DNA from: Bacteroidota bacterium
GTDB taxonomy: Bacteria; Bacteroidota; Bacteroidia; Flavobacteriales; Weeksellaceae
Direction: 5' to 3'
Assembly: GCA_023399595.1 (NCBI GenBank)
Contig: JAEWOR010000016.1
Coordinates: 1-54,167, forward strand
DNA: 54,167 nucleotides
Shown: piece by piece, positions 18,410-26,314 of the stretch
Position numbering within the stretch: the first letter of the stretch is position 1
Layout of the letters: each line of letters begins with the position of its first letter
Translations under genes and position numbers: made by a program
Notes under the pieces: generated by a model
Databases searched by the model: none
Told to the model about the DNA's origin: nothing
What the model saw: only the letters and a program-made list of their open reading frames with translations

Positions 18410-18505
18410 ATGTATTATCTTAACTGTTGTTGATAGAATGTTGTAAAATTATAAGACGCACCTTCAGTGAAACAAAGATGCGCCTCAAAATTATTAATTT
18501 AAGAA

Positions 18506-19537
18506 TTATTTTGTAGGGTATTTTTGTATTAAAGCTTGTAAAATAGCCCAAGTTTCTATATCAAGAATACCATCATGGTTTTGTGGTCTGAAATGATATT
18601 GGAAAGCTTCTAATGTTTTTTTGGTAGCATCATCCCATTTTCCGCTAGAATCCATTCCGTATCCAAATTTTTGTAGACTCAATTGAACATTAAAAATAAA
18701 AGAGGCATCATTCATTTTAACAGCAAAATCTCCTGCAAGGTTGGCTTGGTCCATAAACATTTGTTTTGCGGCGTCATCATACCACATTCCGATTTGGTAT
18801 TCGTCATACAATTTTTTCCAAGGGAAAAGTGGCCCTGGATCTTGCTTTCTTGTTGGTGCAATATCAGAATGAGCCAAAACATTAGTGGCAGGAATATTAT
18901 AACGGGTTACAATATCTTTAGCTAAAGCAGCTACTTTTCTTACTTGTGCATCATTAAAAGGTTCAAAAACTCTTTTACCTATTGAATCTGTTTTATACCC
19001 TGGATTAACGATTTCAATACCAATAGAAGTGTCGTTAAGGTTTTTGTCGCCTCTCCAGGCGCTTATTCCTGCATGATAAGCTCTTTTGTTCTCATCTACC
19101 AATTGGTAAATGTCATTATCTCCTAAATTATTAACCAGATAATGTGAACTTACAGCTTGTTGAGTAAGAACAGTAATAGATTTGTCATCTGGTAATGCAG
19201 TATAATGTAGTATTAAATATTTTACTCTAAAGTTTTGAGCTACAGCTGGGAAATAATTTTTATTGATTTTATAGCCTAAAGGTTTTGCAGAAACTATAGA
19301 TCCATAACTTATAGTATTATCATTTTTGGTGATGTCACTAATATTAGTAGTGAAAAAATCCACCCCATTCATTGAGGAAATATGAGGTTTTACTGGAGTT
19401 GTAGGAGTTGTAGCTGGAGCTATATTTGTTTTAGCGGTAGTTGTTTTTGGCTTATAGGTAGATTTTGTGATTTTTTTTTGAGTGGTACAAGAAAAAGTAA
19501 ATAATCCCAAACCTATGATATATAATACCTTACTCAT
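18506..19537 (-). CDS. N-acetylmuramoyl-L-alanine amidase, lipoprotein
   Basis: Cleaves the amide bond between MurNAc and the peptide stem. Lipoprotein-type N-terminus: hydrophobic stretch, then FTFSC with Cys17, which would anchor it to a membrane. A Thr/Pro/Lys-rich linker follows (about 20-55). The Amidase_2 domain spans about 100-250, with zinc ligands likely H111 (LILHYTALPDD) and the HSDIAP/QDPG region, as in AmpD/AmiD. A C-terminal peptidoglycan-binding domain spans about 270-340 (LQKFGYGMDSSGKWDDATKKTLEAFQ). The architecture resembles E. coli AmiD. A TAAATTTG box lies upstream on the minus strand. Single gene. Confidence 0.9.
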   Translation of the reverse strand: MSKVLYIIGLGLFTFSCTTQKKITKSTYKPKTTTAKTNIAPATTPTTPVKPHISSMNGVDFFTTNISDITKNDNTISYGSIVSAKPLGYKINKNYFPAVAQNFRVKYLILHYTALPDDKSITVLTQQAVSSHYLVNNLGDNDIYQLVDENKRAYHAGISAWRGDKNLNDTSIGIEIVNPGYKTDSIGKRVFEPFNDAQVRKVAALAKDIVTRYNIPATNVLAHSDIAPTRKQDPGPLFPWKKLYDEYQIGMWYDDAAKQMFMDQANLAGDFAVKMNDASFIFNVQLSLQKFGYGMDSSGKWDDATKKTLEAFQYHFRPQNHDGILDIETWAILQALIQKYPTK

Positions 19538-19567
19538 TTTGTTGTTTTTTTAATGTTTAATATTCTT

Positions 19568-19575
19568 CAAATTTA
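19568..19575 (-). promoter_or_regulatory. Probable amidase promoter, -7 element
   Basis: On the minus strand this reads TAAATTTG, an exact TAnnTTTG box, 30 bases before the amidase start codon. No convincing -33 TTTG was seen. Confidence 0.5.
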
Positions 19576-19597
19576 AGAAAAAAAATATCGAAAATAA

Positions 19598-19629
19598 TTT
19601 GGTTAGTTATAAAAACTGTTCTATATTTG
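19598..19629 (+). promoter_or_regulatory. Promoter of the tRNA-Ser/Pro/Arg cluster
   Basis: TTTG at 19598-19601, a 20-bp spacer and TATATTTG at 19622-19629 match the Bacteroidota -33/-7 arrangement well. The first tRNA starts 43 bases further on. Confidence 0.75.
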
Positions 19630-19671
19630 CACTCGCAATAAGGGAACGACGATCTTTCAAAAATATTGCAA

Positions 19672-19754
19672 GGAGGGTTGCCGGAGTGGTTAACGGAGCA
19701 GTTTGCTAAACTGTCGACTTTCGAGTCGCATGAGTTCGAATCTCATACCCTCCG
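19672..19754 (+). tRNA. tRNA-Ser (GCT)
   Basis: Acceptor arms GGAGGGT and ACCCTCC pair fully, with a G discriminator. The anticodon loop TTGCTAA places GCT at 19705-19707. A long variable arm (CGACTTTCGAGTCG) marks a class II tRNA, as expected for serine. The T loop is TTCGAAT. CCA is not encoded. Confidence 0.96.
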
Positions 19755-19765
19755 CAAATAAAATT

Positions 19766-19840
19766 CGGGGCGTAGCGTAGTCCGGTCATCGCGCCTGGTT
19801 TGGGACCAGGAGGTCGCAGGTTCGAATCCTGCCGCCCCGA
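19766..19840 (+). tRNA. tRNA-Pro (TGG)
   Basis: Acceptor CGGGGCG pairs with CGCCCCG. The anticodon stem CCTGG/CCAGG holds the loop TTTGGGA with anticodon TGG at 19801-19803. The T arm GCAGGTTCGAATCCTGC is intact. CCA follows directly in the DNA (19841-19843). Confidence 0.96.
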
Positions 19841-19870
19841 CCAAAGTTATCGTACTTTTAAAAACGATAT

Positions 19871-19944
19871 GGGTGCGTAGCTCAGCTGGATAGAGCATCT
19901 GCCTTCTAAGCAGACGGTCAAAGGTTCGAATCCTTTCGCGCTCA
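19871..19944 (+). tRNA. tRNA-Arg (TCT)
   Basis: Acceptor GGGTGCG pairs with CGCGCTC (G-T pairs allowed). The anticodon stem TCTGC/GCAGA encloses CTTCTAA, with anticodon TCT at 19905-19907. D arm and T arm (TTCGAAT) are standard. CCA is not encoded. Confidence 0.95.
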
Positions 19945-19948
19945 CAGA

Positions 19949-19979
19949 AGACTTTACAACTTTGTAAAGTCTTTTTTTT
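19949..19979. terminator. Bidirectional terminator after the tRNA cluster
   Basis: AGACTTTACAA pairs with TTGTAAAGTCT around two bases, followed by eight T. The stop codon of the convergent DUF2461 gene (19978-19980) lies at its edge, so it may end transcription from both sides. Confidence 0.8.
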
Positions 19980-20640
19980 ATAAACTAGCATTCAGGAAAT
20001 TATTTAAAGGTTGAATACTCTTATAGATTTGCGAGAATTGTTGAATCGCATTTTTATTCAAAATCTCCTCATCAGATATAGGATGAGTGACGATAAAATG
20101 TTTCAATTTTAAATATTCAGCCATCGGATTATCTTTCTCAAAACCTTGTGGAATTTTTTGAAGTTTATCTTCAACACTTAATCCTCGAAAATTATTTCTA
20201 AAGTCTTTATGATCTAAAATTTTCTTGAATTCATCTCCATTTACAGAGATTTCTTTTCGTATTTCTTTTAATGTTGAGCTATCAGGCATGTATAAACCTC
20301 CTGCTAAAAAAGATTTCCCGGGTTCTATATGCAGATAATAGCCTGCTTTCTGACTTCCTTTTCCTATGCCTAAACTCGCACCAAAGTTGGTTTTGTATGG
20401 GCTTTTATCTTTAGAAAATCTCGTGTCACGATAAATTCTAAACAAAGATTTTTTAGCATCTATTTTCAAAACGTCTTCATCGAATTGTCCAATTCCCTGG
20501 ATGAGTTTTTCAACAAAATCTAAAACATTATTTTGAGCATTGATATATAAACTCTTATTCTCATTAAACCAATCTCGGTTATTGTTTTTAGTTAAATTAG
20601 CTAAAAATAAAAGTGTGGAATTTTCAATTGTAACTGTCAT
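19978..20640 (-). CDS. DUF2461 family protein
   Basis: A soluble protein of about 220 residues belonging to the DUF2461 (TIGR02453) family, whose function is unknown. Characteristic stretches are FLANLTKNNNRDWFNENK near the start, then KSLFRIYRDTRFSKDKSPYKTNFGASL and a YYLHIEPGKSFLAGGLYMP segment. The start is taken at the internal Met (MTVTIENSTLL); a longer reading frame adds 14 residues from 20682 that look like upstream sequence. The family often shows conserved Arg, Asp and His suggestive of an enzyme, but no activity can be named. It ends convergently with the tRNA cluster. Confidence 0.85.
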   Translation of the reverse strand: MTVTIENSTLLFLANLTKNNNRDWFNENKSLYINAQNNVLDFVEKLIQGIGQFDEDVLKIDAKKSLFRIYRDTRFSKDKSPYKTNFGASLGIGKGSQKAGYYLHIEPGKSFLAGGLYMPDSSTLKEIRKEISVNGDEFKKILDHKDFRNNFRGLSVEDKLQKIPQGFEKDNPMAEYLKLKHFIVTHPISDEEILNKNAIQQFSQIYKSIQPLNNFLNASL

Positions 20641-20782
20641 TTGGTTATTTTTTTTATGAAATTGTAAAGTAATGATAATCAAAATTAATAATTAGTTATG
20701 AATATTCCTTGTTTTCTATTGGGGGTTAGACATTAATAAAAATTTAATAAAAACTTATAATTTTTATCAAAAATAAAAAACG

Positions 20783-20790
20783 TATCTTTG
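20783..20790 (+). promoter_or_regulatory. Helicase promoter, -7 element
   Basis: TATCTTTG is an exact TAnnTTTG box 24 bases before the ATG at 20815. A possible TTG start at 20788 lies inside this box and is therefore unlikely to be used. Confidence 0.6.
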
Positions 20791-20814
20791 CCCCGAATTA
20801 AGACGATCATTTAC

Positions 20815-22509
20815 ATGAATTTATTTACGGAGTCCAATCTAAGCCCAGAAATTCTCAAGGCGATTGGCGAACTCGGCTATGAACAGCCGACAGAAATCCA
20901 GAAACAGACCATTCCTTTTATCCAATCGGATATTCGCGATCTCATCGCACTTGCGGCAACAGGAACAGGCAAAACAGCAGCATTTTCGCTGCCTATTCTG
21001 GATATGATAGACGACGCAAGTCGTAAAATCCAGTTATTAGTGCTTTGCCCTACTCGTGAACTTTGCCTTCAGATTACCAAAGACATTAAAAACTATACAA
21101 AATACCTTTCTCATCTTAAAACAACAGCGGTTTACGGAGGAAGTAGCATTATGGATCAAATACGTTCCTTAAAAGAGAAACCACAAATTATTGTGGGAAC
21201 TCCAGGACGTGTTATCGATCTTATCAACAGGAAAGCATTGGATTTTTCTGCTATCCATTGGATGGTATTAGATGAAGCTGATGAAATGCTTTCTATGGGT
21301 TTCAAAGATGATTTGGAAACTATTTTAAGCGAAACTCCAGAAACCAAGCAAACTTTCCTTTTCTCTGCAACGATGAGCAAAGAAGTGGAACGTATTTCTA
21401 AAAATTATTTGACGAATCCTCACAGAATTTCTGTAGGTTCTATAAATGAAGTAAAGAAAAATATTGCTCACGAGTATTATGTAGTTGGATACAGACAGAA
21501 AAAAGAAGCTTTAAAGCGATTAATCGATGCGAATCCAAATCAATATTCCATTATTTTCTGTAGAACAAGAATGGAAACTCAGGAAGTTGCAGATTTCTTA
21601 ATGCAAAATGGTTATGCAGCGGATGCGCTTCATGGTGATTTATCTCAAGCTCAGCGTGATACAGTAATGAAGAAATTTCGTTTGAAAAACATTGACATCT
21701 TGGTGGCGACAGACGTTGCAGCAAGAGGTTTGGATGTGGATTCTTTAACGCACGTTATCCATTTCTCTTTACCAGATGACCCAGAAGTTTTTGTACACAG
21801 GAGTGGTAGAACTGGGCGTGCTGGGAAAGATGGTATCTCAATGGCTTTAATTAAGCCAGATGAAGCTAGAAAATTAAAGCAAATTAAATTTTCTACTAAA
21901 ATTGAGATTAATGAAAAGAAAATTCCAACTGGAAGTGAGATTATTAAAGCTCAAGTAGGTGGTGTTTTTGAAAAATTATTAACAGAACATGAAACTTTAA
22001 TCGAGTTTGATGATAAGTTAATCCCAGATTTATCTGCCTTTACCAAAGAAGAATTGGTACATCAGTTGTTGCAATTTCAGTTGAGAGATATGGTGCTTTA
22101 TTATAAAGATAAAAATGACCTTGCAGATCAAAGACTAAGCAATGATGATAGAGGAGACGGTAGAAGAGGAGATAGAAGAGAAAAAGATAGAGGAGGAAGA
22201 CGCGATAGAGATAGAGGAGAAAGGAGTGATAGAGGAGAAAGAGGAGGAAAACCAAGAAAGAAAAAAGAAAATATGGTTCGTTTCTTCTTTAATTTAGGTA
22301 AGAAAGACAATTTGAAGAAAGTGGATATGCTAGAAATTATTAATAAAGCTACAGCGAAAGCAAAAAGACGTGCTGATATTGGTGATATTGAAATTCTAGA
22401 AAAATTCTCATTCTTTGAAGTAGAAAAAGACTTTAAAAACGAATTGTTAGGAAATATTTCTAACATGAAGTTTAAAGGAAAAGAAATGAGAGCCGAAGTT
22501 GCTAATTAA
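20815..22509 (+). CDS. DEAD-box RNA helicase with DbpA-type RNA-binding domain
   Basis: An ATP-dependent RNA helicase of about 564 residues. Visible motifs: Q motif GYEQPTEIQKQTIPF, Walker A AATGTGKTAA, PTRELCLQI, TPGRVID, DEAD in VLDEADEML, SAT, and the C-terminal HRSGRTGRAG. After the two RecA-like domains (about 1-370) comes a linker, then an Arg/Gly/Asp-rich low-complexity tract (about 440-490, RGERSDRGERGG-like), and finally a DbpA RNA-binding-like domain (MVRFFFNLGKKDNLKKVDML). Likely roles are ribosome assembly or mRNA decay. The start is set at ATG 20815 because an upstream TTG falls inside the promoter. A hairpin terminator follows. Confidence 0.92.
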   Translation: MNLFTESNLSPEILKAIGELGYEQPTEIQKQTIPFIQSDIRDLIALAATGTGKTAAFSLPILDMIDDASRKIQLLVLCPTRELCLQITKDIKNYTKYLSHLKTTAVYGGSSIMDQIRSLKEKPQIIVGTPGRVIDLINRKALDFSAIHWMVLDEADEMLSMGFKDDLETILSETPETKQTFLFSATMSKEVERISKNYLTNPHRISVGSINEVKKNIAHEYYVVGYRQKKEALKRLIDANPNQYSIIFCRTRMETQEVADFLMQNGYAADALHGDLSQAQRDTVMKKFRLKNIDILVATDVAARGLDVDSLTHVIHFSLPDDPEVFVHRSGRTGRAGKDGISMALIKPDEARKLKQIKFSTKIEINEKKIPTGSEIIKAQVGGVFEKLLTEHETLIEFDDKLIPDLSAFTKEELVHQLLQFQLRDMVLYYKDKNDLADQRLSNDDRGDGRRGDRREKDRGGRRDRDRGERSDRGERGGKPRKKKENMVRFFFNLGKKDNLKKVDMLEIINKATAKAKRRADIGDIEILEKFSFFEVEKDFKNELLGNISNMKFKGKEMRAEVAN

Positions 22510-22531
22510 TTTAGCAAGGTATGCATAATAT

Positions 22532-22559
22532 AAACCGCCTAATTTAGGTGGTTTTTTTT
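22532..22559 (+). terminator. Terminator after the DbpA-like helicase
   Basis: AAACCGCCTAA pairs with TTAGGTGGTTT (one G-T pair) and runs into eight T, 23 bases beyond the stop codon. Confidence 0.8.
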
Positions 22560-22661
22560 GTTTTTAGTGTTACGGGATTGTTAACATAAAATTAATATTA
22601 AAATTGAATCTCGAAAACTCAAAATACGGATATTTGCACAAAATTTCAAAACAATAATAAA

Positions 22662-23300
22662 ATGGGAATTGGTAATATTTTTAAGGCCTTCCAACCAAAA
22701 GACAAAGTATTCTTTGTATTATTCAACAAAGTAGCAGAGAATCTTGTAGAGATGTCTAAATTTTTTCAAAATGGTATCGAGGAGTTTGATCCTAATGATG
22801 AGTCTTTTTTGCAAAAAATTAGCGATTTTGAACATAAAAATGATGACTATACCCACCAAATTTTCGTGGAATTAGGTCAAAACTTCATTACACCTTTCGA
22901 TAGAGAAGATATTTCTCAGTTAGCGAGTGGTTTAGATGATATTGCAGATTATATGTATGCTTCTGCAAAATATTTATTCTTGTACAAAACTCCAGATACT
23001 AAAGAATATTCAGAGTTTTCAACACTTATTTATAAGGCTTGTTTAGAAATTCAAGAAGCTATTAAAAACTTAGATGGTTTTAAAAATCCTGCAGCAGTAA
23101 AAGAATCTTGTATCAAGATTAACTCTATTGAAAACATTGCAGATGATGTTTTAAGTAAGGCTTTGATGAACTTGTTCGAAACTAATGATCCTATTAGAAT
23201 TATTAAAGTAAATACAGTTTTAAATTACTTGGAAGAAGTAACAGATAAAGCGGAGGATGTTGCCAATATTATGGAAAACATCGTAATGAAATACGCATAA
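22662..23300 (+). CDS. DUF47 family PhoU-like phosphate regulator
   Basis: A 212-residue, largely helical cytoplasmic protein of the DUF47 (PhoU-like) family. The repeated helices with acidic metal-binding motifs (FEHKNDDYTHQIF and IENIADDVLSKAL) match PhoU-type E/DxxxD patterns. In many bacteria DUF47 proteins are encoded beside low-affinity phosphate transporters and control them. That holds here: the PiT gene begins 22 bases downstream. A near-match -7 box, GATATTTG, lies at 22629-22636. Confidence 0.9.
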   Translation: MGIGNIFKAFQPKDKVFFVLFNKVAENLVEMSKFFQNGIEEFDPNDESFLQKISDFEHKNDDYTHQIFVELGQNFITPFDREDISQLASGLDDIADYMYASAKYLFLYKTPDTKEYSEFSTLIYKACLEIQEAIKNLDGFKNPAAVKESCIKINSIENIADDVLSKALMNLFETNDPIRIIKVNTVLNYLEEVTDKAEDVANIMENIVMKYA

Positions 23301-23322
23301 TTCTTCATCAAAATTATTTAAA

Positions 23323-24465
23323 ATGGATTTGCCAATACTCTTAATTGTAATTATACTCTTAGCACTAGTTTTTGATTACATCAATGGTTTTCATGATGCT
23401 GCAAACTCAATTGCAACCATTGTTTCTACTAAAGTTTTATCTCCTTTCCAAGCGGTTCTTTGGGCTGCAGTTTGGAATTTTGCGGCTTTCTTTTTAGCAG
23501 CTTACGTTCTTCCAGGAGGTTTTAAAATTGGAAACACCATTGCGAAAACAGTTAATGAAAACTTTATTACCTTAGAAGTGATCTTCTCAGGACTTATAGC
23601 AGCCATCGTTTGGAATTTATTTACTTGGTGGTTCGGGATTCCTTCCTCTTCATCACACACCCTTATTGGTGGTTTCTTAGGAGCAGCTCTTACACATGCT
23701 TTTGTGTTAGATTATCAACATGTTGTTGCTGCACAGCCTCATTTAGGAATGTGGGATACTATTGTAACTGCTCTAAAACAGCTTACCACGCAAAGTGTCG
23801 TCAAGTTTGATAAAGTAATACCTATTTTCCTCTTTATCTTCCTAGCGCCTATTATAGGTATGATTATTTCAATCATCATTACTTTAATTATTGTTAATCT
23901 TTACAAAAGATCCAATCCGCACAAAGCAGATAAAGCATTTAAAAGAATGCAGTTGGTTTCTTCAGCATTATTTAGTATCGGTCACGGTTTGAATGACGCG
24001 CAGAAAGTAATGGGTATTATTGGAGCTGCAGTCATTTATTATCATGTGAATATGATTAATGATCCATTGTACGTAAATCTTGCTTCTGCAGATCGTTTCA
24101 ATTTCTTTACAGATCATTATTTATGGGTTCCTTTGGTGTCATTCGTTGCTATTGCATTAGGAACAATGAGTGGTGGCTGGAAGATTATTAAAACTATGGG
24201 TACTAAGATTACTAAAGTGACTCCATTAGAAGGAGTTAGTGCAGAAACTGCAGGTGCTCTTACGCTTTTTGTTACGGATCATTTTGGTATTCCTGTTTCT
24301 ACAACCCATACCATTACTGGTTCTATTATTGGAGTTGGATTAACTAAAAGGATTTCAGCCGTAAGATGGGGAGTTACTGTTAGCTTATTGTGGGCTTGGA
24401 TTCTTACTATTCCTATTTCAGCTTTAATTGCAGGTATTTGCTATTTTATTATTAGCGCTTTTTAA
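23323..24465 (+). CDS. pit: Inorganic phosphate transporter, PiT family
   Basis: A 380-residue integral membrane phosphate symporter of the PiT/PHO-4 family with about 10 helices. The two inverted family signatures are present: FDYINGFHDAANSIATIVST at the N-terminus and SIGHGLNDAQKVMGIIG in the second half. The repeated motifs WWFGIPSSSSHTLIGG and HFGIPVSTTHTITGS form the phosphate and cation site. It is probably co-transcribed with the DUF47 gene. Transcription likely ends in the hairpin at 24488-24518, one of two identical copies bounding the next module. Confidence 0.95.
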   Translation: MDLPILLIVIILLALVFDYINGFHDAANSIATIVSTKVLSPFQAVLWAAVWNFAAFFLAAYVLPGGFKIGNTIAKTVNENFITLEVIFSGLIAAIVWNLFTWWFGIPSSSSHTLIGGFLGAALTHAFVLDYQHVVAAQPHLGMWDTIVTALKQLTTQSVVKFDKVIPIFLFIFLAPIIGMIISIIITLIIVNLYKRSNPHKADKAFKRMQLVSSALFSIGHGLNDAQKVMGIIGAAVIYYHVNMINDPLYVNLASADRFNFFTDHYLWVPLVSFVAIALGTMSGGWKIIKTMGTKITKVTPLEGVSAETAGALTLFVTDHFGIPVSTTHTITGSIIGVGLTKRISAVRWGVTVSLLWAWILTIPISALIAGICYFIISAF

Positions 24466-24487
24466 GATTAACTTTAACATTTATACT

Positions 24488-24518
24488 AAAAAACTTTGTC
24501 CCAGTGGCAAAGTTTTTT
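24488..24518. terminator. Hairpin terminator, left copy of a 31-bp direct repeat
   Basis: AAAAAACTTTG pairs with CAAAGTTTTTT around the loop TCCCAGTGG. It serves the PiT gene and, from the other side, the convergent XRE gene whose stop lies in it. An identical 31-bp copy in the same orientation lies at 26233-26263, 1745 bp away. Confidence 0.85.
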
Positions 24519-24900
24519 ATTTTGTAAATAATTTTTCAATTAATTCATTTTGTACCTTTACTAGATTAGTGATTTGCTCGTGATTGTAAATTAAATTTTT
24601 AAATAAATTTTCATCAATATTATTGTTAATTGTAACTGTACTATAGATATTACCTACAGCAGAATTGTAACTGTTGTTAAAGTTATTTTGAATAATATAG
24701 TCGTCAAAAAAATATTGTGGTGTAACTTGAAAATAATCACAAACTTTTTGCATGAAGAAAAAATCGACCTTTTCAATTGCTCCATTTTCAATTTTACTAA
24801 GATAACTTTGGGAAATGTCTAATTGGACTGCTAAATTTTCTTGAGAAATATTTTTTGATTCCCTAAGTTTCTTAATTTTGAAGCCTAAATTATTATTCAT
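24517..24900 (-). CDS. XRE-family transcriptional regulator
   Basis: A 127-residue DNA-binding protein. The Cro/C1-type helix-turn-helix spans about residues 6-62 (GFKIKKLRESKNISQENLAVQLDISQSYLSKIENG), and DFFFMQKVCDYFQVTPQYFF completes the fold. The C-terminal half is Asn-rich and then helical (NLIYNHEQITNLVKVQNELIEKLF), probably for dimerisation. It is divergent from the secreted-protein gene at 25057. The gap contains two 16-bp palindromes spaced 21 bp, likely its operators, which would allow autoregulation. Its stop codon overlaps the left hairpin. Confidence 0.88.
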   Translation of the reverse strand: MNNNLGFKIKKLRESKNISQENLAVQLDISQSYLSKIENGAIEKVDFFFMQKVCDYFQVTPQYFFDDYIIQNNFNNSYNSAVGNIYSTVTINNNIDENLFKNLIYNHEQITNLVKVQNELIEKLFTK

Positions 24901-24939
24901 ACCCTTTTAAATAGTTGTTAATTCTGTAAAGATAGTATT

Positions 24940-24976
24940 TATTCTAATTGGAATAGGTTTTATTCTTATTGGAATA
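24940..24976. promoter_or_regulatory. Twin palindromic operators in the XRE/secreted-protein divergent region
   Basis: TATTCTAATTGGAATA (24940-24955) and TATTCTTATTGGAATA (24961-24976) share arms TATTC/GAATA. Their 21-bp spacing equals two helical turns, placing both on the same DNA face. They lie between a TATCTTTA -7-like box on the minus strand (24927-24934) and the TACTTTTG box on the plus strand (24998-25005). Confidence 0.7.
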
Positions 24977-24997
24977 GATTTCATTTCGTCAATTTAA

Positions 24998-25005
24998 TAC
25001 TTTTG
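24998..25005 (+). promoter_or_regulatory. Promoter of the small secreted protein, -7 element
   Basis: TACTTTTG matches TAnnTTTG, 51 bases before the ATG at 25057. The -33 position falls within the second operator (24961-24976), consistent with repression by the divergent XRE protein. Confidence 0.6.
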
Positions 25006-25056
25006 GGAATAAATGAAACAATTTATTAAAAATTATTAATTAAAATTTTAAATTCG

Positions 25057-25320
25057 ATGAAGAAATTATTTTTTATTACAGCCTTAGGGTTTGCAAGTTT
25101 GCTAAGTGCAAAAGATTTTAGTATTAAAGGGATTGATTCCGAAATGAATGAATCGAAAATATTCCAAGAAAGTATTTTGAAAATCGTTAAACTGCCCTAT
25201 CAGTGGATAGAAGTTCAGGCGCCATGTGGAGCGGTTTATTATATGGAAATGTCAAACTATGATACAATGGATGAGTTTTGGGATGCTATGCAAGATTTCA
25301 ATGATATAAAATGTGACTAA
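25057..25320 (+). CDS. Small secreted protein, unknown function
   Basis: An 87-residue protein with a clear signal peptide (MKKLFFITALGFASLLSAK). That leaves about 68 residues containing two cysteines: one in QAPCGAVYYMEM and one at the C-terminus (IKCD), possibly a disulfide. I do not recognise a family. It is divergent from the XRE regulator and 35 bases before the GLPGLI gene, with a -7 box and twin operators upstream. The pairing of a regulator with a small exported protein suggests a regulated surface or peptide product, but nothing in the sequence gives a function. Confidence 0.75.
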   Translation: MKKLFFITALGFASLLSAKDFSIKGIDSEMNESKIFQESILKIVKLPYQWIEVQAPCGAVYYMEMSNYDTMDEFWDAMQDFNDIKCD

Positions 25321-25388
25321 TCCAAATTATATTTTCTAAACTATAGTCCATACAATTGTTTTATTGTATGGCTTTTAATTTTTTACTT

Positions 25389-26222
25389 ATGAGGTTTTTA
25401 TTATCAATATTTTTATTTTTTTTCATATATAGTGCTAAATCACAATCGATATCAGGCAATTTTTCATTACCTCCAGATCGGTTTAGTGCACAAGTTTATG
25501 ATAAAAGTGTGCAAAATGTATATTATCAACTTTCATTTATTTCAAATCCTAAAAAGCAAACTAGTAAAAAGGAAGCTGTTTGTTTGTTGTCAATTGGTGA
25601 GAAGTTTTCAAAATTTGGGGAGCTAAATGCTGTAAAATATGACTCTTTAATTGAAAAATTCAGTCATTTACAGACAATTGGAGCGAAAGAAATGAATCAA
25701 CTTTTTCCAGTTAGTGTAAGATGGAAACCTATATTATTGAGAGATTTTTCACAAAATACGATAACAATTCAAGATAAAGCAAAAGCAACTTATCAATATT
25801 CTGAAAAACAACCTAGTTTCAAATGGGTCTTAGAGAATCAAACGAAAAATATCTTGGGATATACTTGTTATAAGGCTACTACTGAGTTTAGAGGAAGAAA
25901 ATACAATGCATGGTATGCTAAAGATATTCCCATTAGTAATGGACCTTATCTTTTTAATGGATTGCCAGGTCTAATTATGGAAATTGAGGATAGAAAGGGT
26001 GATTACCATTTTATTGCTGTAGCGATGGACAAAAAGCAATATAATATTTATTTAAGGAATGAATCTACTATATTCAAGGTTGAAAGAAATAAATTTAGAG
26101 AAGTGCAGAAATCTTATCATGATAATCCTGCTTTTTTTATGGGAAAAACTTATGATAGTGAAGGCAAGATTATAAATGATAGAGTTAAAGCCAAACCCTA
26201 TAATCCTATTGAACTTGAGTAA
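25389..26222 (+). CDS. GLPGLI family secreted protein
   Basis: A 277-residue exported protein named for the motif GPYLFNGLPGLIMEIED near residues 195-211. The family is found almost only in Bacteroidota and its function is unknown. The signal peptide is MRFLLSIFLFFFIYSAKSQS. The start is placed at this Met; a longer frame from 25356 adds 11 residues that do not look like a signal sequence. Other family features are KWVLENQTKNILGYTCYKATTEFRGRKYNAWYAKDIPI, typical of a region just before GLPGLI. It probably shares a transcript with the small secreted protein and ends at the right-hand copy of the duplicated hairpin. Confidence 0.88.
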   Translation: MRFLLSIFLFFFIYSAKSQSISGNFSLPPDRFSAQVYDKSVQNVYYQLSFISNPKKQTSKKEAVCLLSIGEKFSKFGELNAVKYDSLIEKFSHLQTIGAKEMNQLFPVSVRWKPILLRDFSQNTITIQDKAKATYQYSEKQPSFKWVLENQTKNILGYTCYKATTEFRGRKYNAWYAKDIPISNGPYLFNGLPGLIMEIEDRKGDYHFIAVAMDKKQYNIYLRNESTIFKVERNKFREVQKSYHDNPAFFMGKTYDSEGKIINDRVKAKPYNPIELE

Positions 26223-26232
26223 AATTAAATAA

Positions 26233-26263
26233 AAAAAACTTTGTCCCAGTGGCAAAGTTTTTT
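26233..26263. terminator. Hairpin terminator, right copy of the 31-bp direct repeat
   Basis: Identical over 31 bp to 24488-24518. It ends the GLPGLI transcript, and its 3' T run merges into the -33 region of the polyprenyl synthetase promoter. Confidence 0.85.
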
Positions 26264-26296
26264 GTTGTGCCCTATACATATAAAAACCTATTTTTG
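26261..26296 (+). promoter_or_regulatory. Promoter of the polyprenyl synthetase gene
   Basis: TTTGTTG at 26261-26267 followed after 21 bp by TATTTTTG at 26289-26296. The ATG at 26315 lies 18 bases downstream. The box rules out the longer reading frame beginning at 26249. Confidence 0.65.
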
Positions 26297-26314
26297 TATC
26301 TAATAAATAGATTT

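Noticed and set aside
18454..18486. A further REP-like element upstream of aspA
   Set aside because: GACGCACCTT and AAAGATGCGCC are only loosely complementary and both GTAG heads are missing, so the resemblance is too weak.
19743..19991. An 82-codon open frame on the minus strand across the tRNA genes
   Set aside because: It is read antisense through three tRNA genes and their terminator; the peptide (for example RIRTFDRLLRRQMLYPAELRT) is a typical artefact of translating tRNA sequence.
22040..22466. Two minus-strand frames rich in Leu, Ser and Pro
   Set aside because: They are the antisense of the Arg/Gly/Asp-rich tail of the DbpA-like helicase; low complexity explains their length.
26249..26314. 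An upstream start for the polyprenyl synthetase
   Set aside because: The extra 22 residues are encoded by the terminator and promoter; the Met at 26315 follows the promoter and fits the family.
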